Source: Thiemannella venezuelensis (GTDB lineage: Bacteria; Actinomycetota; Actinomycetes; Streptosporangiales; Streptosporangiaceae). From it: 64,000 nt of DNA. The notes under the pieces are model-generated. The model worked only from the letters and a program-made list of their open reading frames with translations. It was not told where the DNA came from and did no database searches. The position numbers and the translations under genes were made by a program. Shown here one piece after another: positions 30,411 through 39,422 of the stretch. Location: the NCBI RefSeq assembly GCF_014203605.1, contig NZ_JACHJJ010000028.1, forward strand, positions 45,304 to 109,303, read 5' to 3'. The first letter of the stretch is position 1. Each line of letters starts with the position of its first letter.

Positions 30411-31592
30411 GTGGACTTCACCCTTCCGGAGAGCGCACTCGCCGTCCAGCGCGGCGTCGCCGACATCTGCTCGCGCTACGACCTCGACTACTGGCAGCGC
30501 TGCGAGACCGACAAGCGCTGGCCGGAGGAGGTCTGGGCGGAACTGGCCAAGGGGGGCTGGCTGGGCCTGGCCGTACCGGAGGAGTACGGCGGCGGCGGGC
30601 AGGGGCTGCTGGAGCTGGCCGTGGCCACCGAGACCCTCTCGGCCTCCGGCTCGGCGGGCGGCTCGGCGTTCACCTACGTCCTCACCCCCGGCTTCGGCGC
30701 GATGACCCTGGCCAGGCACGGCAGCCGGTGGCAGCGCGAGCGGCTGCTGCCCGGCCTCGCCACCGGGGAGATCGAGACCTGCTTCGCCCTCACCGAGCCC
30801 GACGCCGGCTCCAACGCCCTGGGCATCTCCACCTCCGCCCGCCGCGACGGCGACGAGTTCGTGGTCAACGGCCAGAAGATCTGGATCACCGGCGTGCAGC
30901 GCGCCACGTGGATGCTCCTGGTCACCCGGACCGTCCCCGCGTCCGAGGCCCGGCCCCGCACCCACGGCATGACCGTCCTGCTGGTGAACGTGCCCGAGGC
31001 CGTCGCCTCCGGGCGGCTCTCCTTCCGGCCGATCCCCAAGATGGGCGCCAACACCACCCCGTCCAACATGGTCTTCATCGACGACCTGCGCGTCCCCGCC
31101 GCGAACGTCGTCGGCGAGGTCGACCAGGGCGCCGCGGTGCTCTGGGACATCCTCAACCCCGAGCGCATCCTGCTGGCCGCCTCCGCCCTCGGCGGCGCCG
31201 AGGTGGCGCTGCGGGTCGCGGTGCGCTACGCCAAGGAGCGCGAGGTCTTCGGCCGCCCGATCGGCGCCAACCAGGCCATCGCCTTCCCCCTCGCCCAGGT
31301 CAAGGCCAAGATCGAGCTGGCCAGGCTGATGCTGTACAAGGCGGCCTGGCTCTTCGACGCCGGGCGGCCGTGCGGCACCGAGGCCAACATCGCCAAGCTG
31401 ACCGCCTCCCAGGCGGCCTGGGAGGCGGCCGACCACGCCTTCCAGACCCACGGCGGCATGGCCTACTCGATGGAGTACCCGGTCGCCCGCCTGCTGGCCG
31501 ACGCCCGGATCGGCAAGGTCGCCCCGGTGACCGAGGAGCTGCTGCTCAACTACCTCGCCACCCAGGTCCTGGGACTGCCCCGGAGCTTCTGA
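30411..31592 (+). CDS. Acyl-CoA dehydrogenase
   Basis: The 393-residue flavoenzyme introduces an alpha-beta double bond in acyl-CoA. It has FALTEPDAGSNALG (FAD-binding), the middle beta domain, QKIWITGV, and the catalytic Glu in GGMAYSMEYPVARL. GTG 30411 was chosen because GGAG lies 9 bases upstream. It is followed after 69 bases by an SRPBCC protein and controlled by two inverted operators. The natural acyl chain is unknown. Confidence 0.92.
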   Translation: MDFTLPESALAVQRGVADICSRYDLDYWQRCETDKRWPEEVWAELAKGGWLGLAVPEEYGGGGQGLLELAVATETLSASGSAGGSAFTYVLTPGFGAMTLARHGSRWQRERLLPGLATGEIETCFALTEPDAGSNALGISTSARRDGDEFVVNGQKIWITGVQRATWMLLVTRTVPASEARPRTHGMTVLLVNVPEAVASGRLSFRPIPKMGANTTPSNMVFIDDLRVPAANVVGEVDQGAAVLWDILNPERILLAASALGGAEVALRVAVRYAKEREVFGRPIGANQAIAFPLAQVKAKIELARLMLYKAAWLFDAGRPCGTEANIAKLTASQAAWEAADHAFQTHGGMAYSMEYPVARLLADARIGKVAPVTEELLLNYLATQVLGLPRSF

Positions 31593-31661
31593 GCGATTGC
31601 GGCGCGCGCCCCGCTGACGGACCATGGGCTGGTCCGCCTCATCGAGTGCGAAGGAGCCCTC

Positions 31662-32078
31662 ATGACCGCCTACGCCAGCACCGTGGTCGACGCCTCGGCC
31701 GACGAGGTCTGGAACTACCTGCGGGACTTCGGCAACGTGGCCGAGTGGCTGCCCGGGATCACCGGCTGCGAGATCGAGGAGGGGACGGCCTCGCAGCCGG
31801 GCGCGGTCCGCCGGATCGAGAGCGCGGGCGGCCTGTTCCGGGAGCGGCTGCTCACCCTCGACGACGCCTCCCGCTCGGCGACCTACGAGATCCTCGAGTG
31901 CCCGCTGCCGGTCAGCGGCTACCGGGCCGTCTACCGGGTCTCCCCCGTCACCGACAGCGGCCGGGCCTTCGTCGAGTGGTCGGCCTCCTTCACCGCCGAC
32001 GACGAGGCGAAGATGGCCGCGATCTTCACCCGCGGCGTCTTCGAACCCGGCCTGGCCGCCCTGCACAAGCGCTTCTAG
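31662..32078 (+). CDS. SRPBCC-family protein
   Basis: The 138-residue protein is a single START/polyketide-cyclase-like fold (VVDASADEVWNYLRDFGN, EWLPGITGCEIEEG, then PLPVSGYRAVYRVSPV). Such proteins bind hydrophobic ligands or catalyse cyclisations. It shares the operon direction of the acyl-CoA dehydrogenase. AAGGAG precedes the ATG. Its stop shares the palindrome CTAG with the stop of the convergent permease gene. Confidence 0.8.
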   Translation: MTAYASTVVDASADEVWNYLRDFGNVAEWLPGITGCEIEEGTASQPGAVRRIESAGGLFRERLLTLDDASRSATYEILECPLPVSGYRAVYRVSPVTDSGRAFVEWSASFTADDEAKMAAIFTRGVFEPGLAALHKRF

Positions 32079-33469
32079 CCTCCCGAGGCGCGCCCGGCGG
32101 CGCGGGCCGCCCGTCCCGTGCCCCGCCCCACGCGGGAGACCGCCAGGCCCGCCGCGGCGAGCCCCGCGGGCACCAGCAGGTACGGCCCGCAGGATGCCAG
32201 CAGCAGGAGGGTGAGGGCCGTGGCCACCGCGGCGACCCGGCGCCCGGCCCCGGTCAGCAGCCGGGTCGCCGCGGCGACGCCGACCGCGGTGACCGCGGCC
32301 AGACAGGCCGAGGTGGCGCGCATGAGCGGGTCGAGGCCGACCCCCCGGGCCACCGCCGCGGCGGTGAGCGCGCCGGTCAGCACGGCCAGCAGGACCAGGC
32401 TGCGGTGCGGCACCCGCCCCGGGGCCGCGCCCGCGGCGAGGACCCCGGGCAGCGCCCCGTCGCGCGCCAGCGCGGCGCCGAGCCGGGCGCCTCCGGCGAT
32501 GTAGGTGTTGATCGCGCCGAAGCTCAGCAGCACGGCCGCGACGGCCGTGACCGGTCCGGCCAGGTCCCCGGCGCCCTCCCGGAGCAGCAGGGCGAGCGGG
32601 ACCGGCGAGGTGGCCGCCCGCTCGCCGAGCACGCCGGTCACGGCCACGGCCAGCCCCAGGTAGAGCACGCCGACGACGGCCAGGGTGAGCGCCGTGGCCC
32701 GGGCCAGGTGGCGGCGGGGGTCGGCGAACTCGGCCGACAGGTGGCTGGCCGCCTCCCAGCCGACGAAGGCGAAGAACAGCACTCCGGAGGCCTGGGCGAC
32801 CCCGCTCCAGCCGTGCGGGGCGAAGGGCGTGAAGTTGCCGGGCCGTACGGCGGGCAGCGCCGCCACGACGGCGGCGACCAGGAGCGCGGCGAGCAGGGCG
32901 GCCAGGAGCAGCTGCACCCCGCCGGCCAGGCGCAGGCCGGCGTGGTTGGCGGCGAACGCCGCCGCCAGCAGCCCGAAGGTCACCGCCGCCGTCCCCGCCG
33001 TGCCGAGACCCAGTGCCGGGGCGACGTACCCGGCGCCGATCATGGCTCCGGCCGGCACCCCGAGCGGTACGGCGAAGTAGAACCACCAGCCGGTCACCGC
33101 CGCCGTCCGCGCGCCGAAGGCCCGCGCGGCGAACGTCGCCACCCCGCCGCCGTCGGGGAAGCGGCCGCCCAGCGCGGCGAAGGTCAGCGCCACCGGCACG
33201 CTGAGCGCCAGCAGCGCGGCCCAGGCCAGGATCGAGGCGGGGCCCGCGGCGGCCGCGGCCAGGTGCGGCAGGGCGAGCACGCCGGGCCCCAGCACCCCGC
33301 CGAGCATCAGCGCCGTCCCCTGCCCCGTCCTGAGCCTGCCGCCCGTCCCCGGCCCGGTCTCCGCAGCGGACCGCGCCCTTGCGGCGTCCCGGCCCGCGGT
33401 GGCGGCTCCGCCGTGTCCCGTCCCGGAGCCCGCCGCGCCGGGTCCGTCCGCACATCCTGCCACCGGCAT
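32075..33469 (-). CDS. APC-family amino acid permease
   Basis: The 464-residue membrane protein has about 12 predicted helices after a 45-residue hydrophilic N-terminus. The consensus GGVLGPGVLALP and FAFVGWEAASHLSAEFADP mark the APC superfamily, so it should import amino acids with protons or sodium. The divergent Lrp-family regulator is the natural controller. Its stop overlaps the SRPBCC stop through CTAG. Confidence 0.88.
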   Translation of the reverse strand: MPVAGCADGPGAAGSGTGHGGAATAGRDAARARSAAETGPGTGGRLRTGQGTALMLGGVLGPGVLALPHLAAAAAGPASILAWAALLALSVPVALTFAALGGRFPDGGGVATFAARAFGARTAAVTGWWFYFAVPLGVPAGAMIGAGYVAPALGLGTAGTAAVTFGLLAAAFAANHAGLRLAGGVQLLLAALLAALLVAAVVAALPAVRPGNFTPFAPHGWSGVAQASGVLFFAFVGWEAASHLSAEFADPRRHLARATALTLAVVGVLYLGLAVAVTGVLGERAATSPVPLALLLREGAGDLAGPVTAVAAVLLSFGAINTYIAGGARLGAALARDGALPGVLAAGAAPGRVPHRSLVLLAVLTGALTAAAVARGVGLDPLMRATSACLAAVTAVGVAAATRLLTGAGRRVAAVATALTLLLLASCGPYLLVPAGLAAAGLAVSRVGRGTGRAARAAGRASGG

Positions 33470-33581
33470 CGTCAGTCCTGCCTTCCCCTCGATCGGCGAT
33501 ACGGGGAGGAAGGTAACCAGTTGGGCGGGGACCGGGGTGATCAGCCGAACGAATGGTCGGAATCAGGGTAGAATCACCGGT

Positions 33582-34043
33582 GTGGATGAACTTGATGCGG
33601 AAATCGTCCGCCTTCTCCAGACAGATGCGCGGCAGTCGAACCGGGAGCTCGCCCGCGCGCTCGGCGTCGCCCCCTCGACCTGCCTGGAACGGGTCCGCGC
33701 GCTCACCCGGCGGGGCGTGATCCGCGGCTACCACGCGGACATCGACCACGCGGCGCTCAACCGGAGCGTCCAGGCCATGGTCTCGGTCCAGGTCCGCCCG
33801 CTCAGCCGGGCCGTGATCGAGAGCTTCAAGGACTCCGTCAGCCGCCTGCCCGAGGTGCTGAGCGTCTTCGTGCTGGCGGGCGGCGACGACTTCCTGCTGC
33901 ACGTCGCCGTGCAGGACCTGGACCACCTGCACGGCTTCCTGCTCGACCAGCTCAGCCAGCGCCGCGAGATCGCCGGCTTCCGCACCTCGGTCGTCTTCCA
34001 GCGGGTGCAGAACACCGTGATCAGCCGCCTGCCCGACCCCTGA
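33582..34043 (+). CDS. Lrp/AsnC-family regulator
   Basis: The 153-residue protein has an N-terminal winged helix (LDAEIVRLLQTDARQSNRE, VAPSTCLERVRALTRRGVI) and a C-terminal RAM ligand-binding domain (LSVFVLAGGDDFLLHVAVQD). GTG 33582 has no ribosome-binding site, but TAGAAT lies 7 bases upstream, so a leaderless mRNA is likely. Divergence from an APC permease suggests control of amino-acid uptake. Confidence 0.9.
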   Translation: MDELDAEIVRLLQTDARQSNRELARALGVAPSTCLERVRALTRRGVIRGYHADIDHAALNRSVQAMVSVQVRPLSRAVIESFKDSVSRLPEVLSVFVLAGGDDFLLHVAVQDLDHLHGFLLDQLSQRREIAGFRTSVVFQRVQNTVISRLPDP

Positions 34044-34060
34044 CGGCCCGCCCGGGCGGG

Positions 34061-34843
34061 TCAGGTGAAGCGCGGCGGGCGCTTGTCCCGTACGGCCCGC
34101 ACCCCCTCGGCCACGTCCGGCCCGGTGAAGCCGAGGAACTCCATGGCCAGGGAGGCGTCGAAGGACGGCCCGGCCAGGCGGAGCCAGTTGTTCAGCGAGT
34201 ACTTGGTCAGGCGGATCGCCTCGGCCGAGCCGGCGGCCAGCCGGGAGGCGATCTCCAGCGCCCTCTCGTGCACCTCGCCGTCGTCCACGCAGAGGCTGAC
34301 CAGGCCCATCGCCTCGGCCTGCGCGCCGGTGACCGGCTCGCACAGCAGCAGGTGGTACTTGGCCTTGGCCAGGCCGCACAGCAGCGGCCAGACGATCGCC
34401 GCGTGGTCGCCCGCCGCCACGCCGAGCCGGGTGTGGCCGTCTATGATCTTCGCGCTCCGCCCGGCGACCGAGACGTCGGCCAGCAGCGCGACCGCGAGCC
34501 CGGCGCCGACCGCCGGGCCCTGGATGGCGGAGACGACCGGCTTGGAGCAGTTGATCACGTTGTAGACGATGTCGCGGGCCTCGGTGAAGATCCGCATGCG
34601 CGTGGCGTGGTCGCGCGTCATCTCCTCGATCATGGACAGGTCCCCGCCGGCGGAGAACACCTCGCCCTCGCCGCGGACGACCACGGCGCGCACGTCGTCG
34701 TCGAGGTCGGCGTCGCGCCAGATCTCGGCCAGCTCGCGGTGGCCGGTCATGTCCACCGCGTTGAGCCTGCGCGGCTCGCTGATCACGACGCGGAGCACCC
34801 CGTCGGCGGCCCAGTCGACCTTCAGCTTCTCGTAGTGCCTCAC
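34061..34843 (-). CDS. Enoyl-CoA hydratase/isomerase family protein (crotonase fold)
   Basis: The 260-residue protein has the crotonase oxyanion segments GGDLSMIEE and [16 protein letters not shown]. The two catalytic glutamates of classical hydratases (in GGGCE and FPE) are not found; the second region reads [17 protein letters not shown]. It may therefore act as isomerase, hydrolase or another crotonase-type enzyme. It is coupled by a four-base overlap to the upstream esterase gene. MenB is unlikely, because the MenB motifs are missing. Confidence 0.75.
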   Translation of the reverse strand: MRHYEKLKVDWAADGVLRVVISEPRRLNAVDMTGHRELAEIWRDADLDDDVRAVVVRGEGEVFSAGGDLSMIEEMTRDHATRMRIFTEARDIVYNVINCSKPVVSAIQGPAVGAGLAVALLADVSVAGRSAKIIDGHTRLGVAAGDHAAIVWPLLCGLAKAKYHLLLCEPVTGAQAEAMGLVSLCVDDGEVHERALEIASRLAAGSAEAIRLTKYSLNNWLRLAGPSFDASLAMEFLGFTGPDVAEGVRAVRDKRPPRFT

Positions 34844-35778
34844 GCGAACGCCTCCCTGAGTCGTGCGGCGGCGTACTCGCGCGCCTCGATCGCCTGGTCG
34901 AAGAAGCCCGGCAGGCCGAAGAAGCCGTGGATCGCCCCCTCGTAGCGGCGCAGCTCCACCGGGACCCCGGCCGCCGCGAGCTGGGCGGCGTAGGCCTCCC
35001 CCTCGTCGCACAGCGGGTCGCACTCGGCGGTGATCACCGTCGCCGGGGCCAGACCCGACTTGTCGGCCAGCCGGATCGGGGCCAGCGCGGGATCGGCCGG
35101 GTCCCCGCCGTACTGCGCGACGAACCAGGCCATCTCGTCGGCGCCCAGCCCGAAGCCGGCGGCGTAGGACCGGTAGCTCGGCGTGTCCATCGCGACGTCG
35201 AGCACCGGGTAGACCAGCACCTGGTGCGCCAGGCGGAGCCCGGCGTCCCTGGCCCGGCGGGCGGCCACGGCGGCGACGTTCCCTCCCGCGCTGTCGCCGC
35301 AGACCGCGATCCGCTCCGGGTCGGCTCCGTAGGCCCCGGGCCGGGCGAAGACGTCCCGCAGCGCGGTCCACGCGTCGTCGGCCGCGGCGGGGAAGGGGTG
35401 CTCGGGGGCGAGCCGGTAGTCCACCGAGACCACCACCGCGCCGTTGCGCACGGCCAGGTCGCGGGCGAGCGCGTCGTTGCGGGCGACGCTGCCGAACACC
35501 CATCCGCCGCCGTGGTAGTAGACGATCGCGGGCAGCGGGCGGTCGCCGTCGACGGGCCGGTAGACCCGGACCGGCACGCCGCCCGCGCCCTCTCCGGTCC
35601 CCGCGGCCGCGATCTCGTCGCGCACGACCGGCAGCGGCGCGATCGGCCCTCGCTGCTCGGCGAACCCGTCCAGGGCCCGCATCTGCGCGATCGCCTCGGG
35701 GGTGAGCTCGGCCAGCGGCGTGCCGAGGTCGGTGGGGAACAGCTTCAGGTAGGCCTCGGCCTGGGGGTGCAGCGCCAT
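34840..35778 (-). CDS. Alpha/beta-hydrolase esterase (HSL family)
   Basis: The 312-residue protein has the HSL oxyanion motif [10 protein letters not shown], the nucleophile elbow GDSAGGN, an Asp in DPLCDEG and the His in [10 protein letters not shown]. These mark a carboxylesterase of the hormone-sensitive-lipase family acting on acyl esters. It is first in a two-gene operon with the crotonase. Confidence 0.92.
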   Translation of the reverse strand: MALHPQAEAYLKLFPTDLGTPLAELTPEAIAQMRALDGFAEQRGPIAPLPVVRDEIAAAGTGEGAGGVPVRVYRPVDGDRPLPAIVYYHGGGWVFGSVARNDALARDLAVRNGAVVVSVDYRLAPEHPFPAAADDAWTALRDVFARPGAYGADPERIAVCGDSAGGNVAAVAARRARDAGLRLAHQVLVYPVLDVAMDTPSYRSYAAGFGLGADEMAWFVAQYGGDPADPALAPIRLADKSGLAPATVITAECDPLCDEGEAYAAQLAAAGVPVELRRYEGAIHGFFGLPGFFDQAIEAREYAAARLREAFA

Positions 35779-35866
35779 GATCGCACCTTACCCTCCGCCT
35801 CTCCGGAGCCCCGCGGGGCCCGGCCTGCGCACCAGCCTGCGCACCGCGCCGCCCCGGCGCCCGCGG

Positions 35867-36556
35867 TCAGTGGACGGCGGCCTCGACCAGCGCCTCGACC
35901 AGCCGGTTGTCCGTGTCGCGCTCGGGGTGCCACTGCACGCCGACGCCGAACCGGTGGCCCTGGAGCTCGATGCCCTCCACGATCTGGTCGTCGGCCCAGG
36001 CCACGGCGAGCAGGCCGGTGCCGAGCCGTTTGACGGCCTGCCGGTGCGGCGCGGCCACCTCGGCCCGGTCGCCGATCGCCTTGCCCAGCTTGCTGGAGAC
36101 GCTGATCTGGATGGTGTGCACGCGGCCGCCCTCCCCGTGCCGGTCGTGGTCGACCACGTCGGGCAGGGACGGGATCAGGGAGCCGCCCTGGGCGACGTTG
36201 AGGACGTGCATGCCCCGGGCGACCGCGAGCAGTGGCAGGTCGGCCGCGACGGCGGCGCGGGCCAGGGCCAGCTCGAAGCGGTCGCGGTGGGGCTGGGGCT
36301 CCTCGGCGCGCTCGTCGCGGGCGGCGCCGTACAGGCCGGGGTCGAGCTCGGAGCCGCCGGCCAGGATCAGGCCGGACAGCCCGCCCACGTAGTCGTCGAC
36401 GGCGGCGAGGGTGAGCGGCGGCAGCAGGACGGGGGCCCCGCCCGCCTTCTCCACGGCCCGCGCGTAGGCCGGCGGGGACAGGACGGCCTCCCGGACCCAG
36501 GTGCCCCAGCGGGCGGCTTCGAGGTAGGAGGTGATACCGATCAAAGGTCGGGACAT
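35867..36556 (-). CDS. PuuD-like class I glutamine amidotransferase fold, nucleophile missing
   Basis: The 229-residue protein is a gamma-glutamyl-GABA hydrolase homologue (IGITSYLEAARWG; ILAGGSELDPGLYG; PHRQAVKRLG; GVQWHPE). The catalytic His and Glu at the C-terminus are present, but the nucleophile loop, normally ICRGMQ, reads VARGMH, where the codon is GCC, so Cys is Ala. The protein probably lacks hydrolase activity and may be a binding or regulatory relative. ATG 36556 was used. Confidence 0.8.
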   Translation of the reverse strand: MSRPLIGITSYLEAARWGTWVREAVLSPPAYARAVEKAGGAPVLLPPLTLAAVDDYVGGLSGLILAGGSELDPGLYGAARDERAEEPQPHRDRFELALARAAVAADLPLLAVARGMHVLNVAQGGSLIPSLPDVVDHDRHGEGGRVHTIQISVSSKLGKAIGDRAEVAAPHRQAVKRLGTGLLAVAWADDQIVEGIELQGHRFGVGVQWHPERDTDNRLVEALVEAAVH

Positions 36557-37043
36557 GCGATCTCCAGGGGCCATGCGCCGGGTCGTACCGCCTGTCTCCG
36601 CGGTACCCATCCCATCTCCAGCAGCAGTCCCATCATGACGTACACCATTTCCCCCATGTCACGTAACCCAGGTATCAGTGTCGTCTCGCCGGGAAGCGTC
36701 CACCGGCCACGGCGGAGGGGGGTTGCGGGCCCGGCGGGCGGTTCGGCCGCGGTGACGGCGATTTCCAGAGCGAGTAAATGCCCGGGTTTCACCGAATGCG
36801 ATTCATATTCGCCTATCACTCATTCGACGAACAGATCGTAGCAGTCAATAATCGCTCAATTACAGAGAGTTTGAATCCGCACCATATTGGAGGGAATCGG
36901 TTGTGACGTCCCGATGGTGATGGAAGACTCAAATAAGAGCGCCAGGTGCGCCGGGGCCGCCGGACGCTCGTCACCCGGAACCGTCAGGGAGGTGGATCTT
37001 CAAAACCGGATGTCGGTCCGGTCAATTAGGGTGGGTTCCGTCC
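36557..37043. other. 487-base AT-richer region before the globin gene
   Basis: This region between divergent genes has visibly lower GC than the rest of the window, especially 36780-36960. It probably holds both promoters. A 92-codon minus-strand frame (36541-36819) overlapping puuD has poor codon use and no ribosome-binding site. I see no RNA gene. Near the right edge TTAGGGT precedes the globin start. Confidence 0.5.
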
Positions 37044-38159
37044 ATGTCTTTGAATCCGCATCTCGTCAAGGAGAGCTTCGCCGTCATCGAGCCCGTCGCG
37101 GACAAGGCCGCGGCATACTTCTACGGCCGACTGTTCGCCGAGAGCCCCCACCTGCGTGGGATGTTCCCGCCGGCCATGGACCTCCAGCGCGACCGGCTGT
37201 TCGGCGCGCTGACCAGGATCGTCTGGAGCCTCGACAGCCCGGACAGCCTGAGTTCGTTCCTCGGCCAGCTCGGCCGCGACCACCGCAAGTACGGGGTGGT
37301 CGCCGAGCACTACACCGCCATCGGCAACGCGCTGCTGGCCACGGCCAGGCGCTTCGCCGCCGAGGTGTGGAGCTCCGAGATCGAGGCGGCGTGGGTGGCC
37401 GCCTACACCGCCGCCGCCAACGCCATGATCGAGGCGGCCGACTCCGACGCCGGGGTCTCCCCCGCCTGGTGGCTGGCAGAGGTGATCGACCACGAGCGCC
37501 GGACCCGGGACATCGCGGTGATCACGCTGCGGCCCGGCCAGCGCATGCCGTACCTGCCCGGCCAGTACATCAACGTGCAGACCGCGCGCTGGCCCCGTGT
37601 CTGGCGCACCTTCTCCATCGCGAACGCGCCGCGCGAGGACAACACCATCCGCCTGCACGTCCGGGCGGTCCCGGGCGGCTGGGTCTCCACGGCGCTGGTC
37701 GACCACACCCGGATCGGCGACACCGTCATGCTCGGTCCGCCGGTCGGCACGATGACCCCGCCGGACTCGGGCCGCGACATGCTGTGCGTGGCCGGCGGCA
37801 CCGGGCTGGCCCCGCTCAAGGCCATCGTGGAGCACGTGATCGCCTCGGGCAGGCGGCCCAACATCCACCTGCTGTACGGCGCCCGCCGCTCCTGCGAGCT
37901 CTACGACCTGCCGGACCTGATCCGGATGGAGTCGAGCTTCCCCTGGCTGCGGGTGCTCCCGGTGGTCTCCGACGAGCCCGGCTACGACGGGATGCGCGGG
38001 CAGGTGCCGGACGTCACCGAGCGGTTCCACTCGTGGGCCGACCACGACGTCTACGTCTGCGGGCCCGGTGCCATGGTCAACGAGACGGTCCGCCGGCTGC
38101 TGTGGAACGGGGTGCCCCTGGCGAACATCCACAGGGACATCGCCCTCGGCGAGCTCTGA
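37044..38159 (+). CDS. Globin-FAD/NAD reductase fusion (flavohaemoglobin-like)
   Basis: The 371-residue protein joins a globin domain (residues 1-130, with the proximal His in DHRKYGV) to a ferredoxin-NADP reductase module (LPGQYINVQTARWPRVWRTFS; AGGTGLAPLKAIVEH; VYVCGPGAMVNETVR). Flavohaemoglobins oxidise nitric oxide to nitrate. The lengths and FAD motif differ slightly from E. coli Hmp, so this is a related actinobacterial branch. It is monocistronic after an AT-richer upstream region. Confidence 0.88.
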   Translation: MSLNPHLVKESFAVIEPVADKAAAYFYGRLFAESPHLRGMFPPAMDLQRDRLFGALTRIVWSLDSPDSLSSFLGQLGRDHRKYGVVAEHYTAIGNALLATARRFAAEVWSSEIEAAWVAAYTAAANAMIEAADSDAGVSPAWWLAEVIDHERRTRDIAVITLRPGQRMPYLPGQYINVQTARWPRVWRTFSIANAPREDNTIRLHVRAVPGGWVSTALVDHTRIGDTVMLGPPVGTMTPPDSGRDMLCVAGGTGLAPLKAIVEHVIASGRRPNIHLLYGARRSCELYDLPDLIRMESSFPWLRVLPVVSDEPGYDGMRGQVPDVTERFHSWADHDVYVCGPGAMVNETVRRLLWNGVPLANIHRDIALGEL

Positions 38160-38283
38160 CGGGACCGGGCCCCCCTCCGCCCGGATCCCCGAAGATCAGT
38201 TCGAACAGGACACGCGCATCAGGAAACACGTGCGAATCAGGTCGTGCCGTGAAACCATGGAGATGAATCGAAGGGAGACGACC

Positions 38284-39363
38284 ATGCACGACGCAATCCT
38301 GGCAGTCGGCACGCGCAAAGGCCTGTTCCTCGCCCGCTCCGCCGACGGCGGCCCGTTCGAGGTCGAGCCGGTCCACTTCTCCACCATCGGAGTCCCCTCA
38401 GTCGCGATCGACACCCGGGGCCCGGCCCCCAGACTCCTCGCCGGAATCGAGTACGGCCACTTCGGACCGTCCGTAATGCGGTCGGACGACCTCGGCGCCA
38501 CCTGGCAGGAGGCGGACAAGCCTCCCATCGCCTTCCCCGAGCACACCGGCGCCACGCTGGAGCGCGTCTGGCAGCTGCTGCCCTCGCCGAGCGAGCCCGA
38601 CGTGGTCTGGGCCGGGGTCGAGCCGGGCGCGCTGTTCCGCTCCGAGGACCGCGGTGCCACGTTCTCCCTGGTGGAAGGGCTGTGGAACCACCCGCACCGG
38701 GCCCAGTGGCATCCCGGCGGCGGCGGGCTCTGCCTGCACACCGTGCTGCCCCACCCCACCGACCCGAAGACCGTCGGGATCGCCGTCTCCACCGGCGGCT
38801 TCTACCGCAGCACCGACGGCGGCACCTCCTGGGAGGCCGCCAACCAGGGCATCCGCGCCCCGTTCCTCCCCGAGGGCTCGCAGTACCCCGAGTTCGGCCA
38901 GTGCGTGCACAAGGTGGCCATGCACCCGGCCCGGCCCGAGCGCCTGTTCCTCCAGCACCACTTCGGCGTCTACCGCAGCGACGACTTCGGCGGCTCCTGG
39001 ACCTCGATCGGCGACTCGCTCCCCTCCGACTTCGGCTTCCCCGTGGTCGTGCACCCGGAGCGGCCCGACACGATCTACGTCTTCCCGCTCCAGGCCGACA
39101 TGGACCGCACCCCCGTCGACCACCGCTGCCGGGTCTTCCGCAGCGACGACGCGGGCGGGTCCTGGCAGGAGCTGAGCACCGGCCTGCCCGAGGACCCGGT
39201 CCACTCCAGCGTGCTGCGCGACGCGATGTGCGCCACGCCCGCGGGCATCTTCTTCGGCACGCGCGACGGCGAGGTGTACGGCTCCCGCGACGACGGCGAG
39301 ACCTGGTCCCTCGTCGCCCGGCACCTGCCCGACGTGCTCTCCGTCCGCGCCGCGCTGCTCTGA
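38284..39363 (+). CDS. BNR/VPS10-type beta-propeller protein
   Basis: The 359-residue protein has several BNR/Asp-box motifs (SDDLGATWQ; SEDRGATFS; STDGGTSWE; SDDFGGSWTS; SDDAGGSWQE; SRDDGETWS), which give a multi-bladed propeller. There is no signal peptide, so it should be cytosolic. Relatives are often called sialidase-like, but no catalytic tyrosine/arginine triad is obvious and function is unknown. ATG 38284 follows GAAGGGAG. Confidence 0.75.
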   Translation: MHDAILAVGTRKGLFLARSADGGPFEVEPVHFSTIGVPSVAIDTRGPAPRLLAGIEYGHFGPSVMRSDDLGATWQEADKPPIAFPEHTGATLERVWQLLPSPSEPDVVWAGVEPGALFRSEDRGATFSLVEGLWNHPHRAQWHPGGGGLCLHTVLPHPTDPKTVGIAVSTGGFYRSTDGGTSWEAANQGIRAPFLPEGSQYPEFGQCVHKVAMHPARPERLFLQHHFGVYRSDDFGGSWTSIGDSLPSDFGFPVVVHPERPDTIYVFPLQADMDRTPVDHRCRVFRSDDAGGSWQELSTGLPEDPVHSSVLRDAMCATPAGIFFGTRDGEVYGSRDDGETWSLVARHLPDVLSVRAALL

Positions 39364-39377
39364 TCCGGCCGTGCCAC

Positions 39378-39414
39378 CGGGAGAGGGACCCCCGCGTGGA
39401 CGGGGTCCCTCCCG
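39378..39414. terminator. Bidirectional hairpin between BNR and thyX genes
   Basis: GGGACCCC (39385-39392) and GGGGTCCC (39402-39409) pair, extended by CGGGA/TCCCG across a small bulge. It lies between convergent stops. Confidence 0.75.
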
Positions 39415-39422
39415 TCACCCCC

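Noticed and set aside
29661..34379. A 1,572-codon minus-strand open frame across several plus-strand genes
   Set aside because: It lies antisense to well-supported genes (methyltransferase, acyl-CoA dehydrogenase, SRPBCC, Lrp) and includes low-complexity Arg/Gly/Pro sequence with no domain. It is a GC-bias shadow.
34061..34843. Possible MenB to complete the menaquinone cluster
   Set aside because: It lies 30 kb from menDCE, lacks the MenB active-site motifs and is coupled to an esterase.
36541..36819. A 92-codon minus-strand frame overlapping the PuuD-like gene start
   Set aside because: No ribosome-binding site, mixed codon use with TTA and ATA, and no recognisable domain. It overlaps a better gene by 16 bases.
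36887..37043. Small plus-strand gene in the globin upstream region
   Set aside because: The frame has no stop before it runs out of frame into the globin gene, and no domain; the region reads as promoter DNA.
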